DNA of 38,100 nt from NCBI GenBank assembly GCA_009869945.1, contig WIXG01000569.1:1-38100 (forward strand), read 5' to 3'. The translations under genes were made by a program, and so were the position numbers. This DNA is from Mesaphorura yosii (lineage: Eukaryota > Arthropoda > Collembola > Poduromorpha > Tullbergiidae). The notes below the pieces were generated by a model. That model worked only from the letters and a program-made list of their open reading frames with translations. It was not told the origin of the DNA and made no database searches. Shown piece after piece: positions 29,530 to 38,100 of this stretch. Every line of letters starts with the position of its first letter. Within the stretch, counting starts at the first letter, position 1.

Positions 29530-30723
29530 ATGGGACCTGGAGCACAGATTCTTAAGCTTTTGTTCATAGCAGTGTTACCATTGACTCACCCGGCCGCCGG
29601 TTCAGATTTAAAGTTCATCACCACCTACTCCAAAATGCTGAGAGGTGTGCGAGGGCATTCCGTCGTGTACGATGGGGACGGTTCCCTCTACACGATCGGC
29701 GGTTTGGACGACCGCACTGGTGGTAGCACGTTTTACGAATCCAGAATTGCAAAATACTCGATATCGGATGATTCGCTTGGCGTGTACGGAGAGTTCCACC
29801 ATACGGCCGTTGGTGCGGCTGTAATGCACGGGGATGACATAATTTACTTTGGTGGATTCAGCGGCACACACAAGGACGGCATTTATCGGTACTCGACCAT
29901 AAACCGAAACTACACCATCGAGAATAACCTGCCGGTCCGCCTGAGTCACATGGCCGTCGCTTGGGATCCAACTGGCGAGCTTGCGTACACGTTTGGGGGA
30001 AACCACGACCTGAGCAGATTCAACTACATTCTCAAGTACAGTCCGTCGACGAACGAACTGGAGCACGTGGCAAACCTAACGGATGCTCGCTACCAATCAC
30101 AGGCAATCTGGGGCCGGGATGGACTGGCATACATTTTCGGTGGATACAAGGGCGTGCCCTTGGAAGGAGAACGAGACATCTTTGCTTACGACCCGGCAAC
30201 ACAAGCTGTGACAAAGCTGGACACCGCTCTTCCGGATGGTGTGCGAGAGGGGTGCGCAGTGGTCGCTAACGATGGAAATGCGTACATTATAGGAGATTGG
30301 GAAAGAAGTCTGATCAAGTTTAACCTTGCCACAGGTAGAGCTGAGCTGATTCCAGTCGAGGGTTGGCCCAACATGATGGAGAAGCCAAGTTGCGCATTTG
30401 TACCTAAATTGGGGCGAATGTACATTCTCGGCGGTTACGGGCGAATGAACGGTAGCGAGTCATTTGGACACCTGGACCACATTTCGTACGTTGACCTGGG
30501 CGTCAAAGAGCCGCCGTTGGACTGCAGTGACGGTACGACTCGCACAATTCCGGATCCGTTCTGCTGCTACAGCTTTTACTTCTGCCATGCTGGAAATCCG
30601 ACGAAATTCGAGTGTGCTGATGGTGATCAGTTCAATCCGGCTACACTACAATGCGAGAATGCTGACGTTGTCCAGTGTGGACTGCATTATGGCGCTGAAG
30701 TAGCTGGACGTGCAAAACTGTAA
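29530..30723 (+). CDS. Secreted kelch-propeller protein with C-terminal chitin-binding domain
   Basis: 397 residues in one exon with a signal peptide (residues 1-24). Six kelch-type blades are marked by YTIGGLDD, IIYFGGFSG, AYTFGGNHD, AYIFGGYKG, AYIIGDWE and MYILGGYG (about residues 30-330), each followed by a Tyr-rich strand. Residues 332-384 form a peritrophin-A (CBM14) domain with CSDG, FCCYSFYFCHAG, FECADGDQFNPATLQC and VVQCG. CBM14 binds chitin in cuticle or the gut peritrophic matrix; kelch propellers bind proteins or sugars, so an extracellular matrix or cuticle role is plausible. A decayed relative lies 12 kb upstream. AATAAA-like ATTAAA lies near 30766. Confidence 0.87.
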   Translation: MGPGAQILKLLFIAVLPLTHPAAGSDLKFITTYSKMLRGVRGHSVVYDGDGSLYTIGGLDDRTGGSTFYESRIAKYSISDDSLGVYGEFHHTAVGAAVMHGDDIIYFGGFSGTHKDGIYRYSTINRNYTIENNLPVRLSHMAVAWDPTGELAYTFGGNHDLSRFNYILKYSPSTNELEHVANLTDARYQSQAIWGRDGLAYIFGGYKGVPLEGERDIFAYDPATQAVTKLDTALPDGVREGCAVVANDGNAYIIGDWERSLIKFNLATGRAELIPVEGWPNMMEKPSCAFVPKLGRMYILGGYGRMNGSESFGHLDHISYVDLGVKEPPLDCSDGTTRTIPDPFCCYSFYFCHAGNPTKFECADGDQFNPATLQCENADVVQCGLHYGAEVAGRAKL

Positions 30724-30829
30724 CTTGCAACACAACTCTCTTGTATGCAATTTAATTAGTTTTTATTAAAATTTGGAATTTCTTGATTGAAAATTGTTTC
30801 GTAATTGTAATTATTTTGCAAAAGGGTTG

Positions 30830-31653
30830 AAGATTAAATTTTGGAATCGGTCATTCAGCCGAAGCTCTAGGCCCGATGTTCTTGACTTTTTGATCACTCA
30901 GCCGATTAATCCACCTTTGCGAAATCATTCAATCGGTATCAAACGGAACATTTCCGGTCTGCGGGAGACGCTGGCAGGTGAGTGGGGAAAACTCGCTTAA
31001 GTTACAATTGCACCCCACGGCAACGTCTTTTATCCTTACAACAGGTGCTCTCAGGTGATCCGCTCTCCGAATTTCAAAGGAAGGTCGCGGCCCAGCTCAA
31101 GGCCCGCAAGCAGGTGACAAAAGACAACTTGAAGAAGGCGTCAGAACGTTACCAGAACAGGCTGCATTCGGTTGATTTGAAAGATTGGGCGACCAGGGAG
31201 GATCTTGCGAAGTACCACCGCCAAGTTTTGGCGTCGGCCATTCAGGACCTTATACAAGGCGCGCGTGGGCTGCTTGAGGTGCAGTTGGAGAGACACAAAC
31301 TTCTGATTCACATCCATGTCGCTGCCTCCACGAAAACGTTTGAGGAGGAAATGAAGAAACATTTTGAGACGAATGCGTTCATACCACAGCCAGTTTCGTT
31401 CGGCAATGGACCGAATTATGAAGCATTAGTCTCGGAGTTTGGGTCGATGTTGAGCGAGCTGTGTCGCGGCGTGATCCTTGAGGCTCTGGAGTCGAGGCGC
31501 CCCGAGTTCAGCGACCGCAACTCGACGAACATGCCCACAGACAACGTGGCGATTGGAATCGACTTGGGGACGACGTACTCGTGCGTGGCCGTGTACCTCG
31601 ACAAGCCTGCATTCCCTCGAAATTTCTTGTTTATTTATCATATTTATAAATAA
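30830..31653 (+). pseudogene. Truncated gene: atlastin/GBP-like helical region joined to Hsp70 N-terminus
   Basis: A first exon without ATG (to 30977) reads ISGLRETLAG and joins across a 77-nt intron (GTGAGT ... CTCTCAG) in phase 1 to DPLSEFQRKVAAQLKARK. The next region, about 31130-31370 (SERYQNRLHSVDLKDWA, DLAKYHRQVLASAIQDLI, EEEMKKHF), has the Y...M / L..H......A...F pattern of the helical middle domain of atlastin/GBP GTPases. At 31546 it enters AIGIDLGTTYSCVAVY, the phosphate-binding N-terminus of Hsp70, and after VYLD turns into AT-rich text and TAA at 31651-31653. There is no start codon, no GTPase domain and no remaining Hsp70, so this is a fragment, probably of a larger fusion gene elsewhere. 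Confidence 0.7.
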
Positions 31654-31824
31654 GTGCTAAATTTCCATGTAATCATCACTGGCCATCTGACGCTGCTGCT
31701 GCTACGTAGCATCTTTCGCATGACATGGATTGTGGGATAATTGTACCTATGGTTTGTCTGCCCCTCATGAATAAATCACACGGAATTGATTCATTGCCGG
31801 CCCAGGCACGGAAAGTACTGCAAG

Positions 31825-32970
31825 ATGAATCCAACACAATCAGGCGACGACCTCAACGCGATACTTCCAACACAAACTGAGGACTGGGAATTTTCTTGTA
31901 AGTCCCGACAGTATTTGTTAATTCTGGTAGAAGACTATTTTACCGCTATGCTTGTCCTTACAGGCTTCCAAGTCACCACGGAGTTTTTTTACTTCCTAAA
32001 CAGTACGGGAATCCTGACTGTCTCAATATTCGGCCTCCTCGCCAACTCTCTTTGCATCCTCGTCGCTTTGCATCGTGACATGCGGTCACCAGTGGTCGCA
32101 CTGATCATCGGCTTAGCGGTAGCAGACTCCGCATCGCTTCTCTCTCTCAACATTTTCCGCGGTCTGGGAGTACAGGTCGGGTACAGGGTGAACGTGAATC
32201 GAGTTCAGGATCAGATTATGGATGGAGTAATTGAGTTCTTCGGAATGTGTTCAACCTTGTTCATTGTCGTCATTACAGTGGAAAGGTACCTGGTCATTTC
32301 GCACCCATTCTTCGCCCGTCAGTTCAATACCTGGCAACAAAAGCGGTGGATGGTCGTCGCTGTTGTTTGCATCGCAGCAGTGTTGCAAGCACTGAGTACA
32401 GTCTGGTGGCACGAACTCCTACGCAAGCATCAACCAAATGCACCTACAAACAAGAGCCTGGAGAGGGGTGTCATGATTCTTAATGCAGTAAGCGAGGCGC
32501 TACTGCCTCTCCTGCTTGTCTTGCCGCTGAACCTCGCATCCTGTTTCCAGATACGGAAGGTCAACACGGAAAGGCGAGGGATTGTGGCACACGGGACGAC
32601 TTCAGGCGCAGAGAACGTAAACGAAGCAGTGACTCCAATGCTACTCGCTGCGGCCTTCGTCTTTGTGATTTGCATCACCCCCAAGCTCCTATTTCGCCTC
32701 CTTTGTGTTTGCAGCGACGGCCCCGTGAGGAGGGACGGAAAAACAGAGCCAATTGGGGCAATCCGAGCAGGCGACGCTCACGGGCGAGGTTGGGATGTGG
32801 AGGAAGACAGCCAAATGCCATTCTGGTGGAATTTTAGCGGATTCGCTTACTTCATGTTTGCTCTTCAATGCTCGATTAATTTCCTAATTTATTGTGCCGC
32901 TGGCTCGGCATTTCGACGAACGTTTCTCAAAATGTGCAAAGAGACTTTGACTAAGATTAAATTCCGTTAA
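31825..32970 (+). CDS. Rhodopsin-class G-protein-coupled receptor, peptide-receptor-like
   Basis: Exons 31825-31897 and 31964-32970 give 359 residues. The 66-nt intron (GTAAGT ... CTTGTCCTTACAG) is in phase 1 and a multiple of three with no stop, so the open frame runs through it. Family A landmarks: GLLANSLCILVAL in helix 1, LAVADSASLLSL in helix 2, VERYLVISHPF at the end of helix 3 (E-R-Y in place of D-R-Y), WMVVAVVCIAAVLQAL in helix 4, LLPLLLVLPLNLASC in helix 5, FVFVICITPKLLFRL in helix 6 (no CWxP), and NFLIYCAAGSAFRRTF in helix 7 (N-F-L-I-Y for NPxxY). It resembles invertebrate FMRFamide-receptor-like proteins. Ligand unknown. Confidence 0.85.
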   Translation: MNPTQSGDDLNAILPTQTEDWEFSCKSRQYLLILVEDYFTAMLVLTGFQVTTEFFYFLNSTGILTVSIFGLLANSLCILVALHRDMRSPVVALIIGLAVADSASLLSLNIFRGLGVQVGYRVNVNRVQDQIMDGVIEFFGMCSTLFIVVITVERYLVISHPFFARQFNTWQQKRWMVVAVVCIAAVLQALSTVWWHELLRKHQPNAPTNKSLERGVMILNAVSEALLPLLLVLPLNLASCFQIRKVNTERRGIVAHGTTSGAENVNEAVTPMLLAAAFVFVICITPKLLFRLLCVCSDGPVRRDGKTEPIGAIRAGDAHGRGWDVEEDSQMPFWWNFSGFAYFMFALQCSINFLIYCAAGSAFRRTFLKMCKETLTKIKFR

Positions 32971-33283
32971 GTGCCCAGTCCGCCCTAAAATATTATCTGA
33001 ATTTATACAACTTTATTTGTAAAGGAGATGTCATAGTCCTCCTTGTCATTCGTACGAGCCTTGCATAAATATTTGATTAGCATATAATTGGAAAGCAAGC
33101 CATCCGGACATTCATGGTACTCCAATTAATTTGACAGAACTCAAAGGTGTCAAAAGCATCTCGGGGTCGTTTAGTGGCTTTGTTCACATTCGTCATAAAC
33201 ATTCGTTGTACGACATTTCGTGTTCCGTTGTAAAGATTATTGCAATATTGCGAACTTGGAACGTAAGTGGACTGCTGGCTGGA
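32971..33283. other. Spacer between two receptor genes
   Basis: About 310 nt. The second half is open in the frame of the next gene but has no ATG; nothing else seen. Confidence 0.4.
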
Positions 33284-34711
33284 ATGAAAACAAAATTTTC
33301 AACGAACGGTGGCTCTCCACCATCTCGGTCGCCTTCGGCAATAATAATAAACGGAGTCTCGTCGTTGGGTTGGCTCTTTGGGTCCTTGTTCGGTTGTGTT
33401 CCTATCAGCAGATCCTCGCACGGGCCGTGCTCTCGAAGAAAGCCACAAATTCAGAAATTGTTTTCCTCCATTGGGTTTGCATACTCTATCTTGGTCTTGG
33501 CCCTACAATCTTTTCTATTTGCACTAGTCGCGTACTACAATCTCGGGGACACGATTAGCAAGGACTTGTTGTCAGATATCTTGATTGCAGCCAGTACAAA
33601 CGTGGCGTGGACTTTGGTCGAAGTACCAAGTCGTGTATTTCTGCTGTTACAACGTAAGAGTTTGCTTGAACTGGAAAGAATGCTCCAGATTGTCGATGCC
33701 GATCATAGTCAAAGCTCGCAGATATCAAGTATTTGGGCCGGAAATGCAGGAACACTTCTCTACATGCTGATGGCAATTGTTGTGGAAATCATCGGCTTCT
33801 CAAGGGACGAATATATCATCAAGAATGAATTACCCAAAGCATTTGTTTGGGGCTTCATGCATTTGGCTATCTTGGCCCTGAATTTGCTCACGGCTCGTCT
33901 GGTGCTCATCGTAGGACTGCGTCTGGCGGCTAATTACCAAAAACACATCAGCAAATTAACCTTGCTTGTTTCCGCGTCCACATTCAAAACCCAAGTGCAC
34001 GGCAATGAGTATGCAAACGAGTATGCAAAGAGCGACAAGGATCTGAATCAGTTTCTACCCAAATTCGAAATACTTCAAGCCGTGTTTCGCCACTACAAAC
34101 GAATAGCTGGATTCCTTGTCCTCGTCAATCTGTTTGGAAATGGAATGTACGGACTCGTGTGCGTCTACAGAGCAATTGAAGGATTACAGAATTGGAATTT
34201 GGAGGCAGCAGCTGAATATGGTGTTGTGGCAAGCGTCCTCTACTTTTACATATTTCTGATTGCTCATGTGGGACAGTGCCTGAAAGATGCGGTAAGTCAC
34301 ATTCGAAAATTGTGGAGATGTCCCAGCTCGCAATGTTAATGCAAGTATGCTGTGTTCATGCACAATTTACAGATGTCGGATGCCAAGACGGAGCTTCGAT
34401 CAGCGCTTCTCAAGCTTAAACTTCCGAGTAGCAATTCTGCGCTTGGAACCAGCAGCATCGATAGAAGACTCGTCTGTATATGCAAACATGTGCTGGGCTG
34501 GAAATGGAAATTTCGAGCATGTGACATTGTCCATGTTGACCACAGCATATTTTCAGTTGTAAGTTGGTCCATCTATCCCGAGTCCCGTCTTATTCTATTC
34601 GGATTGTTCGAATGAGAAATATGATTCTGTGCATAGGTTGCAGTCAACACCATCACGCCAGTAATGTTTGTGTTTTCTCTCAAGATTGCTGAACAAACTC
34701 GACTTTATTAG
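33284..34711 (+). CDS. Gustatory-receptor-like seven-helix protein, three exons
   Basis: Exons 33284-34291, 34373-34558 and 34637-34711 join with 81- and 78-nt introns, both phase 0, giving 422 residues. Helices include IGFAYSILVLALQSFLFALV, ILIAASTNVAWTLVEV, FVWGFMHLAILALNLLTARL, IAGFLVLVNLFGNGMYGLVC, VVASVLYFYIFLIAHVGQCL and NTITPVMFVFSLKIAEQ. It is homologous to the gene at 15057 over its whole length and ends with the same short last exon. It lacks that gene's phase-2 intron and has its own intron after LKDA. Upstream frame without ATG is excluded. The N-terminus is Ser-rich and probably cytoplasmic, as expected for the inverted topology of insect gustatory receptors. Confidence 0.82.
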
Positions 34712-35529
34712 TTGGGAAGATTTGGCCAACGCTTTCAAAGTATGTACTTTACAGTGCAATTTTTCTGGGAACACAACGTCCCGCATCCTCGACACGGTTG
34801 TGTTAGGTTGTCGCGTTGGGTAGAAGTAGTGGCATAACCCAGAAATCCACCAAGACATTCTATGTGCATTTCACGCAATTGACAAATGCTTCCAATCTCA
34901 CCGTCTGCAGATAAACACAATCACTGACCGCTTATCCTGATCAAAATTTCAAATATTCCAAACACTAATTAGAAGAACCTCGCACGAGTTGTGAGCCACC
35001 TTTGTGTCTCGTTGGCCACCGCTCCTGAAAAGCAGGCAGAGTGTCACCAACTCAATGAGGATATAGCGAAAAGCATGGCCGCCGCACCGGCCCGCGGCTC
35101 GCATCAAATTGAAGTAACGTGGGATTCCACGGATAATGTGTCGTTGATACTAAATTCCGGGAAAAATTCTTTCAATTCATGAATGTAACGAAAGCTGCTT
35201 TCCGATCCGCGTTGAATAAACCGAATTGGCCCAAAAATTCAGCCTCATCAGTTCAGGCAATTTGTGTGCCGCAGTGGATCTTGTGGTACTTGATACTTGC
35301 TACCCGCAGTTTCATTTTATACATTCCGTGCAGATTTTTCAGCAAATTGACACTAATTAATAATTAACCAAACTCACATCACACACGGAGCGCGCGCATC
35401 CAACCACAGCTGACCACTAATTAAAGCACAGAGCCATACGACTGTGGCTGGCAGTGTGTGACAAACTCCCAAAATCGAGAATTCACGCCCAAGGAAATTT
35501 TCGCAGAGTTTCCCCAACTTCCCTTCCAC
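34712..35529. other. Intergenic, no supported gene
   Basis: Short open stretches near 34991-35182 (plus) have no recognisable features. 35374-35530 on the minus strand is open in the frame of the LRR relic but is not protein-like. Confidence 0.35.
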
Positions 35530-36560
35530 ACAAGCACTGTCAACTCTTTCATCTCGGAACACGATGCGCTCATTGTAGTGTGCGAAGCCGTCGGACGTGG
35601 CCGCTGGTTCCCGCGTAAACGACGCCAATGCATGCCCACGCCCTACCTCTGTTAGAATTACGTTGGTGATGGCGAGGTGGCGCAGCTTGCGCGATAGGTT
35701 GGACAAACAGAAGGAGGTGACTTCCCTGTTACCCCTTTCAATGCGCGTCCGCCATTTCAGCCACCTTTTTGCGATCCAGGCCCACGACCAGCTGTTCCAG
35801 TCATGGGGCCATTTGGGTAAGTTCTGCCAATCCCACGCCCATGCCCTGATCCTTGAATTCGATGATATCGTGGAGCACGATGCTCTCGAGCCCCTGCAAG
35901 GCGCGTCGTCTGCTGGTCAGCAGGCTCAGGTCCAATCTGCAGCAATTAAGCGCGAGATGACGCAGTGTAAACTCCGACTCGCCTAGCACATGGTTCAGAA
36001 TCTCATTCGTCTCGGGGAATCCGTTGAGCATCCGGCGACCCTCCTCCCTGTGCACGCTTATCAACCGCGCATTATTGGACACGAGCTCCAGGGGCTACTC
36101 CTCCTCCCACTCCAAATTAAAAAAGAGCACAGAGTTGAGAAAGCGTTCACAGCAGGCGAGTCTCTGATGCGTTGTGAGTCTTTGTCAAAGTAAAAGTAAA
36201 ACCTGCGGTCACCGGCCCAGTCATCTCGCGCCAAATTCAAGACGAAAGTGCGCAGGTACGGCAAGTGAATGCGGTTCTCAAACTCCAGTGATGCGCACGT
36301 CTATCAAATTCAATGTGTGGAGTAGGCGTGTTCGCTCGAGGACGCTGAGCAGCTCTTCTCCGTTGATTTGCAGGTTCTTGAGCGTCACGGTGGCCAGACA
36401 CATGTCCGGACACCTTCACTTTTAATTTGTGGCGACGGCCAGGTGGCTGTCCTTCCTGTGCCCATGGAATTTCCGAGTTGGGCGCCAGGTCACCGAGCAG
36501 CGTCCAGATCCAGTCCAGGAAAGGCAAGACACGGGTGAAGACTGCGCTGTTCTGGCAGGC
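35530..36560 (-). pseudogene. Second broken LRR (F-box/LRR-type) gene
   Basis: From high to low coordinates on the minus strand, different frames give LPFLDWIWTLLGDLAPNSEI, then TLKNLQINGEELLSVLERTR and LLHTLNLIDVRI. Next come LPYLRTFVLNLARDDWAGD and RFYFYFDKD, then LNGFPETNEILNHVL and LRHLALNCCRLDLSLLTSRR, and finally LSNLSRKLRHLAITNVILTE. The repeated LxxLxLxx pattern indicates leucine-rich repeats of the same style as the relic at 4194-5370. At least three frame changes occur within about 1 kb. No F-box was identified at the upstream end. Confidence 0.6.
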
Positions 36561-36892
36561 GGGATTTTTGGATATGGAAAAACCCCGTTATCTAACCTAA
36601 CCTGTATACGGTAAAGCATGTGTACGGTCAAGCGTGTACGGTCAAGTTGTATACCGTCATTTTGTACATGGACTCGCAATAATAGGCCCTGAATAATAGG
36701 AATGAAATCATCAAACGGAAAGAATGAAAACATGAATCTAGAAAATCTTTGAAAAGAAGCGAAAGGAGTGCCAGTGCATGAGCATGGGCTACATTAGCAG
36801 AAACAAAAATGAAGTTAATTGAAGCAAAATACGAAAAGAGACCTTAATCGAGCCAGTAACCGTTAGCTAGGAGAACCGAATGCACATGAACT
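36561..36892. other. Intergenic with a short tandem repeat
   Basis: Two copies of TGTACGGTCAAG occur near 36620-36646, after a short CCTAA run (36593-36602). No gene. Confidence 0.4.
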
Positions 36893-37507
36893 TTAAACTC
36901 GTGCAGGAACGGCCGCCTCACGCTCACGACGGCGCTCGTTGTCACGGCTTCTTTTAATGTAGATGATAATCCACAAAACGAAGCCACCCAGTAGCACACC
37001 CATACCAATCCAAAATTCATCGGAAGACTCAGCCACCACGCCAGTAACTTTCTTTTTGTCAGTGAGTTCGCCAACTTGCTCCGGCTCCGGCGAAATATGC
37101 AAAGGCTGAGGGGAGATGACGACAACAGGCTTCGCTGGCTTCTCCAGTTTCACAACAGTTCCAGCCACCTGTAGCTCGGGCAAAAGTTTCATGAGCTCAT
37201 CAATAAATGAATCGAACCTTTTCGAAATTTCGTCCTCCGGAAGTCCTTTTAGTGCAGACTGGTCAGACAACTTTAAAGTAACCTCCTGGCCATCATCCAA
37301 TATGGTGTCGATAGCAAACGACAATCCAGTGAAAATTGCCATCTCTGCCAAGATTGACGGGAGCTTCTTTTGAAACAACTTCTTGAAATCGATCTTTTTG
37401 AAAATATTCTTTGGAGGCTTAATCCGGAAGCGACCTCGAACACCATCCGCTTGATCCAGTTCAGTGCACGAGAGCAAGAGAGCCAACATGATGTGAAAGA
37501 GCTTCAT
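36893..37507 (-). CDS. Type I single-pass membrane protein, unknown function
   Basis: 204 residues: signal peptide 1-20, a Lys-rich stretch (FRIKPPKNIFKKIDFKKLF), a hydrophobic but short segment (AEMAIFTGLSFAIDTIL, 54-70), an acidic/Pro-rich stem (PQPLHISPEPEQ), a membrane helix at 165-185 (FWIGMGVLLGGFVLWIIIYI) and a basic tail (RSRDNERRREREA). A GTGAGT on this strand near 37570 and a TTAG near the ATG suggest a spliced 5' UTR of about 50 nt. The gene lies directly downstream of a Bel/Pao element on the same strand. No family recognised. Confidence 0.65.
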   Translation of the reverse strand: MKLFHIMLALLLSCTELDQADGVRGRFRIKPPKNIFKKIDFKKLFQKKLPSILAEMAIFTGLSFAIDTILDDGQEVTLKLSDQSALKGLPEDEISKRFDSFIDELMKLLPELQVAGTVVKLEKPAKPVVVISPQPLHISPEPEQVGELTDKKKVTGVVAESSDEFWIGMGVLLGGFVLWIIIYIKRSRDNERRREREAAVPARV

Positions 37508-37887
37508 TGCGACCTAACCTTAATTACACAAAAACACAAAATATAATACGAAAGCCACCACAATACTCACCGTGATTATGCCCAAGTACGCTAAGAAATC
37601 GGGGAAAAAAACTCTAATCAAGAAACCAAGATGACAAAACTTTCAATTGCTAATTGATTGATATCAAGCAAGTGACGATCCTTAAATATAAACAGCGTGA
37701 ATGCCAAAAGCGCAGTAACTAAATAGCTGCATCATATAGCAAACTGGAATGCAAAATCTTAGAACATTCCTGACCCAAATTAATGCTGCTGAATGAAATT
37801 TCTAACCTAAATTTTCGCCTGCAGATTCTTGTGCTAGATAAAGCAATAAAATTATGCTGACCCACACATCATAAGAACATTAAACTT
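37508..37887. other. Region between retroelement and gene, possible LTR
   Basis: It follows the Pol stop on the minus strand, where the polypurine tract and 3' LTR of a Bel/Pao element should be. A TGTTCTTATG near 37882 could be an LTR start and TTTATATTTAAGG near 37685 a TATA-type box, but no second LTR is in the window for comparison. Confidence 0.3.
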
Positions 37888-38100
37888 TTACTCAGAATGT
37901 GCTGACTTGGTCTGGGCTTCGGAGCCGACAAATTCTTCTAACAATGGCACAAGCTTGACCACTGGGCGCTGAAACTTACCCGCTGCTGTCTTCAAAGTTA
38001 CAACACGAACCAACCCATCATGCCCCGGGTGTACCTCAACTACCCTGGCAAGTGGCCATAATAAGGGGGAAGAGCAACCATCATTGACAAGAACCAAGTC
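37888..38100 (-). mobile_element. C-terminus of Bel/Pao-type Pol (DUF5641 region), runs off window
   Basis: The minus-strand frame enters from beyond the window end and terminates at 37888. It reads WPLARVVEVHPGHDGLVRVV and QRPVVKLVPLL, the signature of the DUF5641 domain at the end of Bel/Pao retrotransposon polyproteins (after the integrase core). No stop or frameshift is seen in the visible 70 residues, so the copy may be fairly young. The rest of the element lies outside. Confidence 0.85.

Noticed and set aside
33131..33283. Extended N-terminus of the receptor at 33284
   Set aside because: The frame there begins after a stop without ATG; the Met at 33284 gives the family length.
34991..35182. 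Small plus-strand frame
   Set aside because: Lacks recognisable domains, signal peptide or conserved context.
1..38100. tRNA, rRNA or other structured RNA genes
   Set aside because: I looked for T-loop consensus sequences and rRNA-like stretches by eye and found none; a covariance-model search would be decisive.

Overview
This is eukaryotic genomic DNA, almost certainly from an arthropod and most likely a springtail (Collembola) or a close relative. The sequence shows compact genes with short GT-AG introns (59 to 108 nt), chemoreceptor families (an ionotropic receptor, gustatory-receptor-like seven-helix proteins), a peritrophin-type chitin-binding domain, short TTAGG telomere-type motifs and the end of a Bel/Pao retrotransposon. 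The springtail assignment is an inference from the mix of genes (bacterial/fungal-like oxidoreductases beside expanded chemoreceptors and F-box/LRR families), not from a marker gene.

Layout. 0.2-1.1 kb: relic of a cysteine-rich EB-module-like gene. 1.8-4.0 kb: an intact, single-exon ionotropic receptor (+). 4.2-5.4 kb: a broken F-box/LRR gene (-). 5.6-6.4 kb: an atypical bacterial-like SDR (-). 6.6 kb: a perfect 19-bp inverted repeat. 6.9-7.3 kb: a gustatory-receptor pseudogene (+). 7.5-7.8 kb: a dUTPase relic (+). 8.35-9.9 kb: a secreted berberine-bridge-type FAD oxidase (+). 11.5-12.9 kb: a seven-helix receptor-like gene (+). 13.6-14.4 kb: an unrecognised frame with two internal stops (-). 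15.1-16.5 kb: an intact gustatory-like receptor (+). 17.3-18.2 kb: a decayed kelch gene (+). 18.5-19.5 kb: a classical SDR (-). 20.1-20.8 kb: a decayed membrane protein (-). 21.7-22.9 kb: a second seven-helix receptor (+). 24.0-24.2 kb: a ubiquitin pseudogene (+). 24.6-25.2 kb: a small four-helix membrane protein (+). 26.3-26.7 kb: a small secreted protein (-). 26.9-27.8 kb: a JHAMT-like methyltransferase (-). 28.2-29.0 kb: a broken DBH-like copper monooxygenase (-). 29.5-30.7 kb: a secreted kelch/chitin-binding protein (+). 30.8-31.65 kb: a truncated gene joining an atlastin/GBP-like helical region to an Hsp70 N-terminus (+). 31.8-33.0 kb: a rhodopsin-type GPCR (+). 33.3-34.7 kb: another gustatory-like receptor (+). 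35.5-36.6 kb: a second broken LRR gene (-). 36.9-37.5 kb: a type I membrane protein (-). 37.9 kb to the end: the C-terminus of a Bel/Pao Pol (-).

There is no operon-like logic. The themes are chemoreception (ionotropic receptor, two gustatory-like receptors plus a pseudogene, two members of another seven-helix family), small-molecule oxidoreductases that look laterally acquired or atypical, and heavy gene decay: at least ten gene relics with identifiable frameshifts or nonsense codons. The most unusual pieces are the secreted bicovalent-flavin oxidase, the kelch/chitin-binding fusion with its decayed sibling, and the helical-domain/Hsp70 junction.
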